DNA of 64,000 nt from Gracilimonas halophila (GCF_042684365.1 NZ_JBHULI010000002.1:124001-188000), one strand, 5' to 3'. Numbered from the stretch's first letter, positions 26,946 to 35,312 are shown. Numbers and translations: made by a program. The notes: generated by a model not told the origin, from the letters alone.

Positions 26946-26974
26946 TATTTATTAGTTTGAATGATGAATTTAAG

Positions 26975-26982
26975 CAAAGTTA
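26975..26982 (-). promoter_or_regulatory. -7 promoter element before the DUF2914 gene
   Basis: TAACTTTG on the minus strand, a perfect TANNTTTG match 29 bases before the start codon. Confidence 0.45.
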
Positions 26983-27044
26983 AGATAGCCCCGGTAAGAC
27001 TCATATAGAAATGGGAATGGAATGTATACTACCGCTAATAATAG

Positions 27045-27653
27045 TTACTGAACATTCTTCTTCTGGATAGCCTGAAGCATGATCAGATCATAAACAGCAT
27101 GGGCGCATATGGCAGCGATTAACCCAACATGTTCGAATAGAAAACCAAGCATAAAACTGAGCCCAAACATCATCACTCCAAAAAGAATATGTCCGGCAGA
27201 TCTGAATTTAAAATAACCATGGATAGCTATGAAGATCATGGAAGTAAAGGTATTTCCAAGCAACGGTTGAATAGCTCCTCGAAATAACAATTCCTCTCCG
27301 GCTCCTGCAAATATTGAGATCTGGCTGTTATCAAAGAAAGAGAAGTTGGCTTTTGATAAAGCCTCAAAAATGGTGAAGTCAGAAAGTATCTTTGATACCG
27401 GCGGAAGCTTGATCACTATAAAAACTATTCCAGAAGCTATGGCTCCTGCACCTAACCCTATTGCAAGTTGTTGCCATAATGAAAAAATGCTTTCAAAAAC
27501 TTCTCCCAACCCACCATCATGCCAATACTTTATGATCAGAAATGAGAAGAACACATAGATATTAGCCGATACCACCGACATTATCAGTAGCCTTCCCGTA
27601 GTCAATCCGGAGAGTTCATTACTGGTTTGATCGGGTTGCGTTTCATTTTCCAT
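27045..27653 (-). CDS. CPBP-family intramembrane glutamic endopeptidase
   Basis: A 202-residue membrane protease of the CPBP (Rce1/Abi) family. Signature motif 1 is EELLFRGAIQPLL (about residues 119-131, with paired Glu and Arg), followed by motif 2 FIAIHGYFKF with the conserved His and motif 3 AAICAHAVYDLIML (H and D/N). About six hydrophobic helices are predicted. Family members process prenylated proteins in eukaryotes and bacteriocin-related or regulatory peptides in bacteria; the substrate here is unknown. Confidence 0.88.
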   Translation of the reverse strand: MENETQPDQTSNELSGLTTGRLLIMSVVSANIYVFFSFLIIKYWHDGGLGEVFESIFSLWQQLAIGLGAGAIASGIVFIVIKLPPVSKILSDFTIFEALSKANFSFFDNSQISIFAGAGEELLFRGAIQPLLGNTFTSMIFIAIHGYFKFRSAGHILFGVMMFGLSFMLGFLFEHVGLIAAICAHAVYDLIMLQAIQKKNVQ

Positions 27654-27794
27654 GAAACCAAAATAAGGTGGGGAGTGGTAAGCTGAAAATGGGATTATGG
27701 AACACAGAAGATGCTGATTAAACTTTGTTTCCCTTGATGAAAGTCAGAGACTTTCTAAGCTAAAACTTTAAACACTTTAAAGGTCTTAGGACTA

Positions 27795-28280
27795 TTATTC
27801 TACCGCAACTTGAAGTCGATCTATTCTCGCACTGAAACTACCATTAATCATAATTTTTTCTCCTTCCCTAAATTCACTGAAAGGTTGTTTCACTATAACT
27901 TCAAATTCAAAAAACCCCTTTATTTGATCAAAAGCTTCATAAAGCCTAGTTATAGTTACAGACGAAGTTACACTGTCAAACGCTGCATATTCAGCTATCT
28001 CATTCCCATCCCTAAAAAAATAGGTAGCCTGCCGTACTTGGTATTCACCAACTGTCCCATCAAAATCAACAACATTAAAAATTACATTTTCAGAGTTTTC
28101 CCAATCTCCTTTTTTGCCAACTATCGTCATTTCAGTATCACTTAGATAAACCTCGGCATTAGCTTTAAATGATCTGGATCCAATATTTGCTTCAAAACTG
28201 CTGCTTTCTGAATCAGTACTTAATATAGAGCACCCTGTAAATAGCAACGTTATAAAAAATAGGAGTAGCTTACTATTCAT
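27795..28280 (-). CDS. Predicted lipoprotein of unknown function
   Basis: A 161-residue protein with a clear lipoprotein signal: MNSKLLLFFITLLFTGC, lipobox LFTGC with the cysteine at residue 17, then SILSTDSES. The mature part is beta-rich (SFEANIGSRSFKANAEVYLSD, NGSFSARIDRLQVAVE) and resembles the many small surface lipoproteins with DUF6252-like folds in this phylum, but no family is assigned with confidence. It lies 40 bp from purM, on the same strand. Confidence 0.65.
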   Translation of the reverse strand: MNSKLLLFFITLLFTGCSILSTDSESSSFEANIGSRSFKANAEVYLSDTEMTIVGKKGDWENSENVIFNVVDFDGTVGEYQVRQATYFFRDGNEIAEYAAFDSVTSSVTITRLYEAFDQIKGFFEFEVIVKQPFSEFREGEKIMINGSFSARIDRLQVAVE

Positions 28281-28320
28281 AGAAACTGGTTTAGATAAAG
28301 GATTAAGAACTATAATCAGA

Positions 28321-29328
28321 TTAGATTACTTTTCCTACCTCAAAAACCTCTTCCCCCAACGCCTCAGCTTTTTTCTTCACCGCATCCACCTCACTTTCAG
28401 AAACCACAGCTATCAATCCAATACCTAAGTTAAAGGTGGCTTGCATATCGTCTTCGGGAACGTTTCCAATTTCCTTGATCAATTTATATACGGGTGGTCG
28501 CTCCCAGGCATCCCAGTTAATATCCAGTTTCATGCCTTCAGGAAGGATCCGTTTGGTATTTCCTACAATACCACCGCCGGTGATGTGGGAAAATCCGTTT
28601 ACGCCCGACAGTTCTTTTAGCTCCGTGATCAATGATAAATAGGAACGGTGAACTTTCAATAATTCATCCCCAACCGTACTTCCTAATTCTTCCACATAAT
28701 TTTCAACCTTATACCTGCTGAACAGTACTTTTCTGGCTAAAGAATACCCATTCGTATGCAGTCCTGAGCTCTTGAACCCAAGCAGCACATCTCCTTTCTG
28801 AATTTCTGAACCGTTAATAACTTTATCCTCATCCACAATACCAACGATGGTTCCGGCCAGATCAAATTCACCTGCATCATAAATATCAGGCATTTCAGCT
28901 GTTTCTCCTCCAATGAGTGCTACCCCATTTTCTTTGCATGCTTTGGCAAATCCTTTTACCACATCAACGCCAACATGCTGCTCAAGTTTTCCCGTGGAAA
29001 AATAATCAAGGAAGAATAATGGTTTGGCTCCGCATACGGCAATGTCATTCACACAGTGATTTACCAGATCCTGCCCAACGGTATCATATTTACCGGCTTT
29101 AAATGCCACGATCAATTTGGTACCAACTCCATCCACCGAGCTTATAAAAACCGGATTTTTATAGGAACCGAGATCGGGTTTAAAAAATCCTCCAAATCCT
29201 CCGATGTTATGTAATACTTCCGGTCCATGTGTATCTTTAACGACCCCTTTAATGGATTCCACCATTTCTTCTCCGGCTTTGATATCTACTCCGGAATCTT
29301 TGTATGTAAACTGTTTCTTGTCTGACAT
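28321..29328 (-). CDS. purM: Phosphoribosylformylglycinamidine cyclo-ligase (AIR synthetase)
   Basis: Fifth step of de novo purine synthesis: ATP-dependent closure of FGAM to aminoimidazole ribotide. The protein (335 residues, normal length) has YKDSGVDIKAGEEMV at the N-terminus, DGVGTKLIVAF, the phosphate-binding HCVNDIAVCGAKPLFFLDYF and GGETAEMPDIY, and FSHITGGGIVGN near the C-terminus. Other purine genes in the window are limited to purS at 63.4 kb, so the pathway is scattered. ATG start at 29328. Confidence 0.96.
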   Translation of the reverse strand: MSDKKQFTYKDSGVDIKAGEEMVESIKGVVKDTHGPEVLHNIGGFGGFFKPDLGSYKNPVFISSVDGVGTKLIVAFKAGKYDTVGQDLVNHCVNDIAVCGAKPLFFLDYFSTGKLEQHVGVDVVKGFAKACKENGVALIGGETAEMPDIYDAGEFDLAGTIVGIVDEDKVINGSEIQKGDVLLGFKSSGLHTNGYSLARKVLFSRYKVENYVEELGSTVGDELLKVHRSYLSLITELKELSGVNGFSHITGGGIVGNTKRILPEGMKLDINWDAWERPPVYKLIKEIGNVPEDDMQATFNLGIGLIAVVSESEVDAVKKKAEALGEEVFEVGKVI

Positions 29329-29427
29329 TTATCGCTGATTTTATTTTACCACGAAGGCTCTAAAACACTAAAGTTTATTATAGTTATTAAATTTTACTGC
29401 ATCTGCTTATTACTCTTTACAAAAAAA

Positions 29428-29454
29428 ATCACCCTATCAACTTTCAACTCTCAC
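29428..29454 (-). repeat. Intergenic repeat family 1, copy A (half-site)
   Basis: Contains ATCACCCTATCAACTTTCAA, also found at 30930-30949 and, except for flanks, at 40515-40534. Only one arm is present here; the other two copies are inverted pairs. It ends at the 3' end of the DinB/YfiT gene. Confidence 0.65.
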
Positions 29455-29962
29455 TTTGTGTAACCAAACGAATATGAGCTAAGTGATGATTAGAATGCCA
29501 GTCATAGTGGTATGCTGAACGGGCTAAACTGAAACTCCCGGATTCCGGATTTATGTAGGTTCTTTTCCATTGATCATCATCCAGGCTTTGGTAGATGCGA
29601 ACTATTTTTTCATGAATATCTTCCAGCATTTGCAAGGTCAGTTCCAAAGGAATTTCGAACTGGGTTTCAATCTCAACCCAAGCCTCCTGATCATAAGGAA
29701 GAATGGTTGGTTCCTCTTCAGTTAAAGCAAACTTTATTCGTGTGAGAGCATTTGTATGAGAGTCCAGCAAATGAGTTATGACTTCCCTTACTGTCCAGCC
29801 ATTTTCCCTATAAGGTGTTAACAGTATATCATCAGAGCAACCACTGATCTCATTTCTTATTCTTTCAGGTAGAAGTGCAATGTCATCGATCCATTGCTCT
29901 AGATCATTTGGAGAATAGGTTTCTGGGAAAGAAGATTTACCTATGGGATATTGCTTATTCAT
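29444..29962 (-). CDS. DinB-superfamily protein, YfiT/BstA-like
   Basis: A 172-residue four-helix-bundle protein with the family's three metal-binding histidines: one in VITHLLDSH (about residue 65) and two in HSNHHLAHI near the C-terminus. The N-terminal YPIGKSSFPETYS resembles the Bacillus YfiT group (putative metal hydrolase or bacillithiol-dependent S-transferase). The protein is of normal length. It is the last leftward gene before the proposed origin. Confidence 0.82.
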   Translation of the reverse strand: MNKQYPIGKSSFPETYSPNDLEQWIDDIALLPERIRNEISGCSDDILLTPYRENGWTVREVITHLLDSHTNALTRIKFALTEEEPTILPYDQEAWVEIETQFEIPLELTLQMLEDIHEKIVRIYQSLDDDQWKRTYINPESGSFSLARSAYHYDWHSNHHLAHIRLVTQSES

Positions 29963-30457
29963 TTGCTTAATTAAGTCAAAAGTTCTGTGAAAAAAGAAAA
30001 GTTATTAAACCTAACCTTCACTTTATTACTTCTCACTGATAACACACAAATATAGAATGTTTAGAAGAGTGTTTTAAGAACTTTTTCTCTTTGTTTTCCA
30101 CAGGGTTTTATTATGAAAATTGGATTTATATAGTTTAATAGTAATAGTAGAGGCTGTGGATAAGTGGATAACTTTTTTATCCAAAATAATCCTGCCGATC
30201 TTTAATGAATGTGGATAGTTTTGTTTATAACTCAGCCATAGAAATCAAGTATTTATGGTAGGATTATTTTATTTATAAACATCGCTATATATTTCATACA
30301 TAAGATCACCGAAAAAGTCGTCCACACGAAAAGTTATTCTTTTTGGATGTTGATAGTCCTGAAACTTTGTGGAAACGTGTTAATAATTTCGGGGCATTTT
30401 AGTTATCCAACTTTTGTTAGTGAGTAATCCACATAGTAATCCACATATAAACAGTTT
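29963..30457. other. oriC: Candidate chromosomal replication origin (oriC)
   Basis: This 495-bp gene-free, AT-rich stretch lies between two divergent genes. It contains eight sequences within two mismatches of the DnaA box: TTTTCCACA (30094), TTATCCACA (30155-30163, minus, perfect), TTATCCACT (30163-30171, minus), CTATCCACA (30210-30218, minus), TCGTCCACA (30318), GTTTCCACA (30368-30376, minus), and TAATCCACA twice (30425, 30437). Two weaker sites (TTATCCAAA, TTATCCAAC) are at 30177 and 30403. A very AT-rich block (30255-30300) could be the unwinding element. Gene direction flips here. dnaA is not adjacent, which is common in this phylum. Confidence 0.85.
30131..30171 (-). promoter_or_regulatory. 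Basal unwinding system: tandem DnaA boxes, GC spacer and DnaA-trio tract
   Basis: On the minus strand the order is TTATCCACT, TTATCCACA (the two boxes overlap by one base), GCCT, then CTACTATTACTATTAAACTA. The last part has a three-base period (on the opposite strand AGTAATAGTAG, TAG/TAA triplets), which is the DnaA-trio pattern. Box, short GC spacer and trio have the same order as in the Bacillus subtilis oriC, where DnaA filaments extend from the box along the trios to open the duplex. Confidence 0.8.
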
Positions 30458-30898
30458 ATGAAAGCAGTTATTCAGCGCGTGAGTTCTTCATCAGTAATGG
30501 TAAATAACGAGATAATCGGGGCCATTGAGCGCGGACTTTTGGTCTTACTGGGAATACATCAAGAAGACACGGATGAACAACTGGAATGGATCTGCAGAAA
30601 GATCGCAAAGCTTCGGATATTCGAAGATGAGGAAGGGAAAATGAATAAGTCGGTACAGGATGTAGGCGGCGAGATCCTGATGGTTTCACAATTCACCTTG
30701 TATGCCAATTCCGATAAAGGGACACGGCCGAGTTTTATAGAAGCTGCTAAACCTGAAAAAGCAGAACCTATGTATAATGATGCCGTCAAATGGTTTAAAA
30801 CGAACACGAACCTGAACATCCAAACAGGCCAATTTGGGGCAATGATGAGTGTGAAGCTGGAGAACGATGGCCCGGTTACTATAATTTTGGAGAAGTAG
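30458..30898 (+). CDS. dtd: D-aminoacyl-tRNA deacylase
   Basis: A 146-residue proofreading enzyme that hydrolyses D-aminoacyl-tRNA (and glycyl-tRNA-Ala) to free tRNA. The active-site motif SQFTLY (about residue 77) and the cross-subunit motif, here NDGPVT (GP-containing, residues about 136-141), are both present, with the usual start MKAVIQRVSSSSV. First rightward gene after the proposed origin. The last DnaA-like boxes lie 13-30 bases before its ATG, so DnaA binding could affect its expression. Confidence 0.96.
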   Translation: MKAVIQRVSSSSVMVNNEIIGAIERGLLVLLGIHQEDTDEQLEWICRKIAKLRIFEDEEGKMNKSVQDVGGEILMVSQFTLYANSDKGTRPSFIEAAKPEKAEPMYNDAVKWFKTNTNLNIQTGQFGAMMSVKLENDGPVTIILEK

Positions 30899-30902
30899 AA
30901 AA

Positions 30903-30955
30903 TGAAAGTTGAAAGATGATAAAGTGATAATCACCCTATCAACTTTCAATCTTTC
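30903..30955. repeat. Intergenic repeat family 1, copy B (inverted)
   Basis: A left arm TGAAAGTTGAAAGATGATAA (from 30903) pairs imperfectly with ATCACCCTATCAACTTTCAA (30930-30949), giving a hairpin between dtd and the next gene. The right arm is identical over 20 bases to copy A. Confidence 0.65.
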
Positions 30956-31009
30956 AAAAAATCATTTCAACGGGATCACCTTTAAATCAGATAAATCAGA
31001 AAATTTAAA

Positions 31010-31897
31010 ATGTCAGTCATATTCATTTTTATAGATGGGGTTGGACTTGGAAAAGCCGGGCCTGAAAATCCATTTTCTGAAAATAGGTATGAGTCGTTTG
31101 AGATCCTGACCGATGGTTTTTTCAATTTTGATTCCCGCCCTGTTATTGAAAAAGGACGGCTATTCAAACCCATTGATGCCAATCTCGGTGTAAAGGGATT
31201 ACCTCAAAGCGGTACCGGACAAACCGCTCTTTTTACCGGACGAAATGCGGCCAGGGAAATAGGAAAGCATTTTGGCCCTTTTCCTCATTCGGGCATCAAA
31301 CCCTTTCTAAAAAAAGAAAGTGTATTCCATGCGGTGAAGGAAGCCGGTAAGAAACCGTATTTCATGAACGCCTATCCCCCGATCTTTTTCGAGCACGCCA
31401 AAAAGCGAAATCGCTGGAGCTGTACTACGCTCATGACCAAAAGTGCCGGATTGAAATTGAATTCCACTGAAGATGTACTGAATGAATCGGCCTTGACGGC
31501 TGAGATCGTCCAGAATGCCTGGCGGGAAAAGCTAGGTATCGATATCCCCAAGATATCCCCAACCGATGCTGCCCAACGATTGTTGAATGTAGTTCCCGAT
31601 TACGATCTGGTACTCTATGAATATTACCTCACCGATAAAGCCGGCCACAAACAAAAGCATGAAGATGCCGAGCGTGTCCTGAAACCACTGGATGAATTTT
31701 TACTGCATATCATCAAAAACAAGAGAAACAGCGATACTTTGGTCATCACCAGTGACCATGGCAACCTGGAAGATCTTTCTACTAAAACACATACCCGAAA
31801 TAAAGTACCGCTGTTTGTATTGGGAGAATCGGTTCAAGTATTTGAAAACACTGAGAGCCTGACCGGTGTTAAAGACGGTATAATTTCGTTTATTTAA
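31010..31897 (+). CDS. Alkaline-phosphatase-superfamily metalloenzyme (phosphoglycerate mutase/phosphopentomutase-like)
   Basis: A 295-residue member of the metalloenzyme domain family. The first metal ligand Asp is in IFIDGVGLG, the nucleophile Thr in QSGTGQTALFTG, and the C-terminal metal site has DHGNLED followed by THTRNKVPL (D, H, H). Also DKAGHKQKHEDAE. The helical insert that discriminates cofactor-independent phosphoglycerate mutase is shorter than usual, so the protein may act on another phosphate ester. Function is not certain. ATG at 31010, 33 bp before the patatin gene at its far end. Confidence 0.8.
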   Translation: MSVIFIFIDGVGLGKAGPENPFSENRYESFEILTDGFFNFDSRPVIEKGRLFKPIDANLGVKGLPQSGTGQTALFTGRNAAREIGKHFGPFPHSGIKPFLKKESVFHAVKEAGKKPYFMNAYPPIFFEHAKKRNRWSCTTLMTKSAGLKLNSTEDVLNESALTAEIVQNAWREKLGIDIPKISPTDAAQRLLNVVPDYDLVLYEYYLTDKAGHKQKHEDAERVLKPLDEFLLHIIKNKRNSDTLVITSDHGNLEDLSTKTHTRNKVPLFVLGESVQVFENTESLTGVKDGIISFI

Positions 31898-31930
31898 AGA
31901 GTTCAATAGCCAGTTTTAATAAGGGAGTTC

Positions 31931-32812
31931 ATGAGTAATAAAAAAGTCCACTTAGTACTTGGAAGCGGCGGGGCCAGAGGAATTGCCCATATTGCTGTAA
32001 TTGAGGAACTCGAAAAAGCCGGATACGAGATCATCGAAGTAATAGGTTGCTCCATGGGTGCGGTTGTTGGGGGAATTTATGCTGCAGGACATCTTCCCGA
32101 ATATAAGGAGTGGATAACAGGGGTGTCCCGAAAAGGAGTTTTCGATCTGCTGGATTTTACTTTTACTAAGCAGGGATTTTTGAAGGGGGAAAAACTATTC
32201 GCGAAGCATATAGAGGTGACAGGAAATGAAAGTATTGAGGAATTTAAGATCCCATTCACTGCAGTAGCAACAGATATGCGTCACCATGAAGAAGTGCATT
32301 TTAAATCCGGTGATCTGTATAAAGCATTAAGAGCTTCGGTTTCCACGCCCGGATTTTTTGTGCCCGTTGTTGAAGAAGGAAGGGTTTTGGTAGATGGAGG
32401 GGTTCTTAACCCCCTGCCGATCAATCTTGTAGACAAGGAAGAAGATGCGATTATCGTAGCCGTTAATTTAAACGGAAGAACGGATCCTAAATATGATAAA
32501 GAACCGGAACCCGATAAGCTCGAAGAAATGCAAAAATGGTTTGATAAAATGCTTCCGGATTCCATGAAATCAACCAGAAAAAACAAGGTGAAAGCGGAGC
32601 TTCCGGCAGAGGAAGATTCCTTTTCCCTGATCGAATTGATGGACAGCTCTTTTAGCTTTACTCAAGATCGCCTTACCGAACTTATCATCGAAATGTATCA
32701 GCCGGATCATTTGATAGAAATACCTAGAAATGCCTGCGGAGTTTTTGATTTTGATCAGGGAAAAAGGGTATATGATATTGGAAGAGAAGCCTGCAAGGAA
32801 GTTATTGGTTAA
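31931..32812 (+). CDS. Patatin-like phospholipase
   Basis: A 293-residue serine hydrolase of the RssA/patatin type. The oxyanion hole is GSGGARGIAHI (residues about 12-22), the nucleophile Ser lies in IGCSMGAVVGG (GxSxG), and the catalytic Asp in VDGGVLNPLP (DGG motif). These form the Ser-Asp dyad of patatins, which release fatty acids from lipids. No signal peptide or membrane helix. Follows the phosphatase-superfamily gene by 33 bp, so the two may share a transcript. Confidence 0.9.
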   Translation: MSNKKVHLVLGSGGARGIAHIAVIEELEKAGYEIIEVIGCSMGAVVGGIYAAGHLPEYKEWITGVSRKGVFDLLDFTFTKQGFLKGEKLFAKHIEVTGNESIEEFKIPFTAVATDMRHHEEVHFKSGDLYKALRASVSTPGFFVPVVEEGRVLVDGGVLNPLPINLVDKEEDAIIVAVNLNGRTDPKYDKEPEPDKLEEMQKWFDKMLPDSMKSTRKNKVKAELPAEEDSFSLIELMDSSFSFTQDRLTELIIEMYQPDHLIEIPRNACGVFDFDQGKRVYDIGREACKEVIG

Positions 32813-32815
32813 ATA

Positions 32816-32881
32816 GTTATTAGGAATTAGCAGGATCTAATAACCATTACACTAATAACGATTAACGAATAACGAATAACC
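32816..32881 (+). repeat. Hairpin and short tandem repeat before glpD
   Basis: GTTATTAG (32816-32823) and CTAATAAC (32837-32844) form an 8-bp stem; then ATTAACGAATAACGAATAAC (32861-32880) repeats the unit ATAACGA. The gap is 78 bp. It looks like a small intergenic repeat rather than an operator. Confidence 0.45.
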
Positions 32882-32890
32882 ACCGAAATC

Positions 32891-34453
32891 ATGAAAAGAG
32901 CCGAATTTCTGGATCACATCAAAAACTTCAACGATTATTGGGACGTAGTCGTAATTGGAGGCGGAGCAACCGGACTGGGCGTGGGTGTTGATGCGGCCTC
33001 CCGTGGATATAAAACCCTGCTTCTGGAAATGCACGATTTCTCAAAAGGAACGTCTAGCCGAAGCACAAAACTGGTACATGGCGGAGTTCGGTATCTGCAG
33101 CAAGGAGATGTTTCCCTAGTGATCGAAGCGCTGCATGAACGTGGGTTACTTATTCAAAATGCTCCTCATCTGGTAAGTCACCAGTCTTTTATCGTTCCGA
33201 GTTATGAATGGTGGAACGGCCCGTTTTATGGGGTTGGAATGAAAGTATATGATGCCCTGGCCGGAAAACTCGGGATCAACAAATCGAAAAACCTCTCCAA
33301 AGAAGAAACACTTAAGAAGATCCCTACACTGGAACCCGAAGGTTTAAGGGGAGGGGTGATCTACTACGACGGGCAATTTGATGATTCCCGACTATCCATT
33401 AACCTGGCCCAAACCATGTATGATCAGGGCGGATATCCCATGAATTATATGAAGGTGATGGGGCTGGAGAAAAATGGACAGGATCTGATCGAAGGTGTGA
33501 AAGTCCGTGATATGCTTAATGGAGATGATTATGAGATCAACGCCCGTGTGGTGATCAATGCTACGGGAATTTTCTCCGACGATATCCTGGAGATGGATGA
33601 AGAAGGCCATAAAAAGATCATTCAATATGCACAGGGAATACATCTGGTGTTGGACAAGGAATTTCTACCCGGCGACTCAGCCATTATGGTTCCTCATACA
33701 GAAGATGGCCGTGTACTTTTTGCAGTGCCATGGCACGATAAGGTGATCGTTGGAACAACGGATACACCTGTTGACAAAGCCACACTGGAACCGATCGCGC
33801 TGGAAGAAGAGATCGAGTTTGTGTTACGCCATGCTGCGCAATATCTCACCAAAGACCCTTCCCGAAAAGATGTGAAAAGTGTATTTGCGGGAATCCGACC
33901 GTTGGTTAAACCACCGGACGCCAAAGACACCTCTGAGATCTCCCGAAGCCACCATATACAGGTTTCAGAATCTGGACTGGTTACGATAGCCGGCGGAAAA
34001 TGGACCACCTATCGGAAGATGGCCGAAGATACCGTAGATCAGGCGGCATTGGTCGCAGGTCTCGATGTAAAGGAAACACCCACGAAGGAACTTCGCATTC
34101 ACGGGTGGCTCAAAAACGTAGACCGTAAAGATCATCTTTATGTGTACGGTTCTGACAAAGTAGCATTAAATAAACTCATCGAAGAGGAACCGGCGCTTGG
34201 GGAAAAACTGCATCCCGACCTCTCTTACCTGAAAGCTGAAGTAGTGTGGGCCGTTCGAAATGAAATGGCGCAGACCATTGAAGATATTCTCTCCCGCAGA
34301 ACCCGGGCGCTGTTATTGGACGCCAAAGCCAGCGTGGAAATGGCTCCCGAAGTCGGCCGATTGCTCGCCAAAGAATTCCGCAAAGACGAAGCCTGGGTAG
34401 AACAGGAAGTGAAAGAGTATAAGCAGGTAGCGAAGAATTATATGTTGGAATAG
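32891..34453 (+). CDS. glpD: Glycerol-3-phosphate dehydrogenase (FAD-dependent, aerobic type)
   Basis: A 520-residue flavoenzyme at the membrane surface that oxidises sn-glycerol-3-phosphate to dihydroxyacetone phosphate and feeds the quinone pool. The FAD motif is VVVIGGGATGLGVGVDAASRG (shortened here; residues about 18-38), followed by SSRSTKLVHGGVRYLQ and GTTDTPVDK; the C-terminal domain has the DAO-C region (AVRNEMAQTIEDILSRRTRA). No glpK or glpF is nearby, so glycerol use is not organised as a cluster here. Confidence 0.96.
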   Translation: MKRAEFLDHIKNFNDYWDVVVIGGGATGLGVGVDAASRGYKTLLLEMHDFSKGTSSRSTKLVHGGVRYLQQGDVSLVIEALHERGLLIQNAPHLVSHQSFIVPSYEWWNGPFYGVGMKVYDALAGKLGINKSKNLSKEETLKKIPTLEPEGLRGGVIYYDGQFDDSRLSINLAQTMYDQGGYPMNYMKVMGLEKNGQDLIEGVKVRDMLNGDDYEINARVVINATGIFSDDILEMDEEGHKKIIQYAQGIHLVLDKEFLPGDSAIMVPHTEDGRVLFAVPWHDKVIVGTTDTPVDKATLEPIALEEEIEFVLRHAAQYLTKDPSRKDVKSVFAGIRPLVKPPDAKDTSEISRSHHIQVSESGLVTIAGGKWTTYRKMAEDTVDQAALVAGLDVKETPTKELRIHGWLKNVDRKDHLYVYGSDKVALNKLIEEEPALGEKLHPDLSYLKAEVVWAVRNEMAQTIEDILSRRTRALLLDAKASVEMAPEVGRLLAKEFRKDEAWVEQEVKEYKQVAKNYMLE

Positions 34454-34461
34454 ATGTAGGC

Positions 34462-34549
34462 GAATATCCAATAACCAAAATTCAACACGGAATGATCAAG
34501 TAGAGACCCCTTGGGCGTTGGATATTCCGTGGTGGATATTGGATATTCA
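34462..34549. repeat. Intergenic repeat family 2, copy A (palindromic)
   Basis: GAATATCCAATAACCAAAAT (from 34462) continuing to ACACGGAAT at 34493 is followed by an inverted match at 34519-34549 (TTGGATATTCCGTGG...). The element folds back on itself over about 30 bp. A second copy begins at 35247. Confidence 0.75.
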
Positions 34550-34558
34550 TTTCTTCCG

Positions 34559-34566
34559 TATCTTTG
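34559..34566 (+). promoter_or_regulatory. -7 promoter element before the nitroreductase gene
   Basis: TATCTTTG, a perfect TANNTTTG match 27 bases before the ATG at 34594. It overlaps an in-frame TTG at 34564, which argues against that codon as the start. Confidence 0.5.
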
Positions 34567-34593
34567 GATTCAAAAACCAATTCAAAAGATATC

Positions 34594-35259
34594 ATGACCA
34601 CCGACGAATCCATTCGCACCCGCAAAACCCTGAAGCTACGGGTTGATCCTGAAAAACCTCTTCCGGTAACAAAGGGGGAGGAATTTAAGCAAACCATAAA
34701 AGAACTCATCGAGCTGGCCGGAAAGGCACCCTTTCATTATGAAAGCAGTGAAGATCAGAGGAAAGGTTCATTACAAGGAATTGAGCCCTGGCGTTTTCAT
34801 GCGTTGGACGGGAAGACCTGCCGTTCATTTCTCAGGTCTTTGAATCAGGATAAACCAATGAAGGCCCCGGAAGGCATCCGTCAAATGCTGGCTGCTGCGG
34901 ATGGATTGATATTGGCCACCTGGCTGCCGGAAAAAAGCCGAAAGCTTTCCCGAAGGTTTCATCCCAACCTGAAGAACATGGAGCATATTGCGGCTACCGG
35001 CGCAGCCATTCAAAATTTGTTGTTGGCGGCAACTTCAAGGGGTATCAACGCATATTGGTCGTCGGGCGGGATCATCCGAAAAGACAAAGTGCTGGAATTT
35101 CTGGGAATCCCAAAACATGAGATCCTGCTCGGAGCCGTTTTTCTGTTTCCTGAAGAGTATCCGGCTGATACCGAAACCAAAACCGGAAAGAATGCAGAGG
35201 AGCGAAGCGAAGTCGGGGACTTTATGGACTGGATCGAGGCAGGTGAGAATATCCAATAA
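34594..35259 (+). CDS. Nitroreductase-family flavoprotein
   Basis: A 221-residue protein from ATG 34594. The N-terminus carries SIRTRKTLKLRVDP, related to the RRSxRxF start of nitroreductases, then GIEPWRFHALDG, and the FMN-contacting stretch IAATGAAIQNLLLAATSRGINAYW with GIPKHEILLGAVFLFPEE near the C-terminus. These match the nitroreductase fold, which uses FMN and NAD(P)H; the substrate cannot be told. The gene lies between two copies of a palindromic repeat, and its last codons are part of the second copy. Confidence 0.78.
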   Translation: MTTDESIRTRKTLKLRVDPEKPLPVTKGEEFKQTIKELIELAGKAPFHYESSEDQRKGSLQGIEPWRFHALDGKTCRSFLRSLNQDKPMKAPEGIRQMLAAADGLILATWLPEKSRKLSRRFHPNLKNMEHIAATGAAIQNLLLAATSRGINAYWSSGGIIRKDKVLEFLGIPKHEILLGAVFLFPEEYPADTETKTGKNAEERSEVGDFMDWIEAGENIQ

Positions 35260-35303
35260 CCAATATTCAACACGGAATATCCAAGTATAAAAGCTTGGAT
35301 ATT
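35247..35303. repeat. Intergenic repeat family 2, copy B, with terminator-like hairpin
   Basis: GAATATCCAATAACCAATAT (from 35247), continuing to ACACGGAAT at 35278, differs from copy A in one base over 32. It overlaps the last codons of the nitroreductase gene. AATATCCAAG (35276-35285) and CTTGGATATT (35294-35303) form a 10-bp hairpin that could end transcription rightward. Confidence 0.75.
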
Positions 35304-35312
35304 TGGGCTCCC

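Noticed and set aside
30131..30150. The AT-rich three-base-period tract as a microsatellite
   Set aside because: It lies next to two DnaA boxes with a GC-rich spacer, so the DnaA-trio explanation fits better than random repeat expansion.
32855..32881. CRISPR-like repeat before glpD
   Set aside because: Units are 7-8 bases, without spacers or cas genes; it is a short tandem repeat.
34564..34593. TTG start for the nitroreductase gene
   Set aside because: It overlaps the -7 promoter element; ATG 34594 is more plausible.
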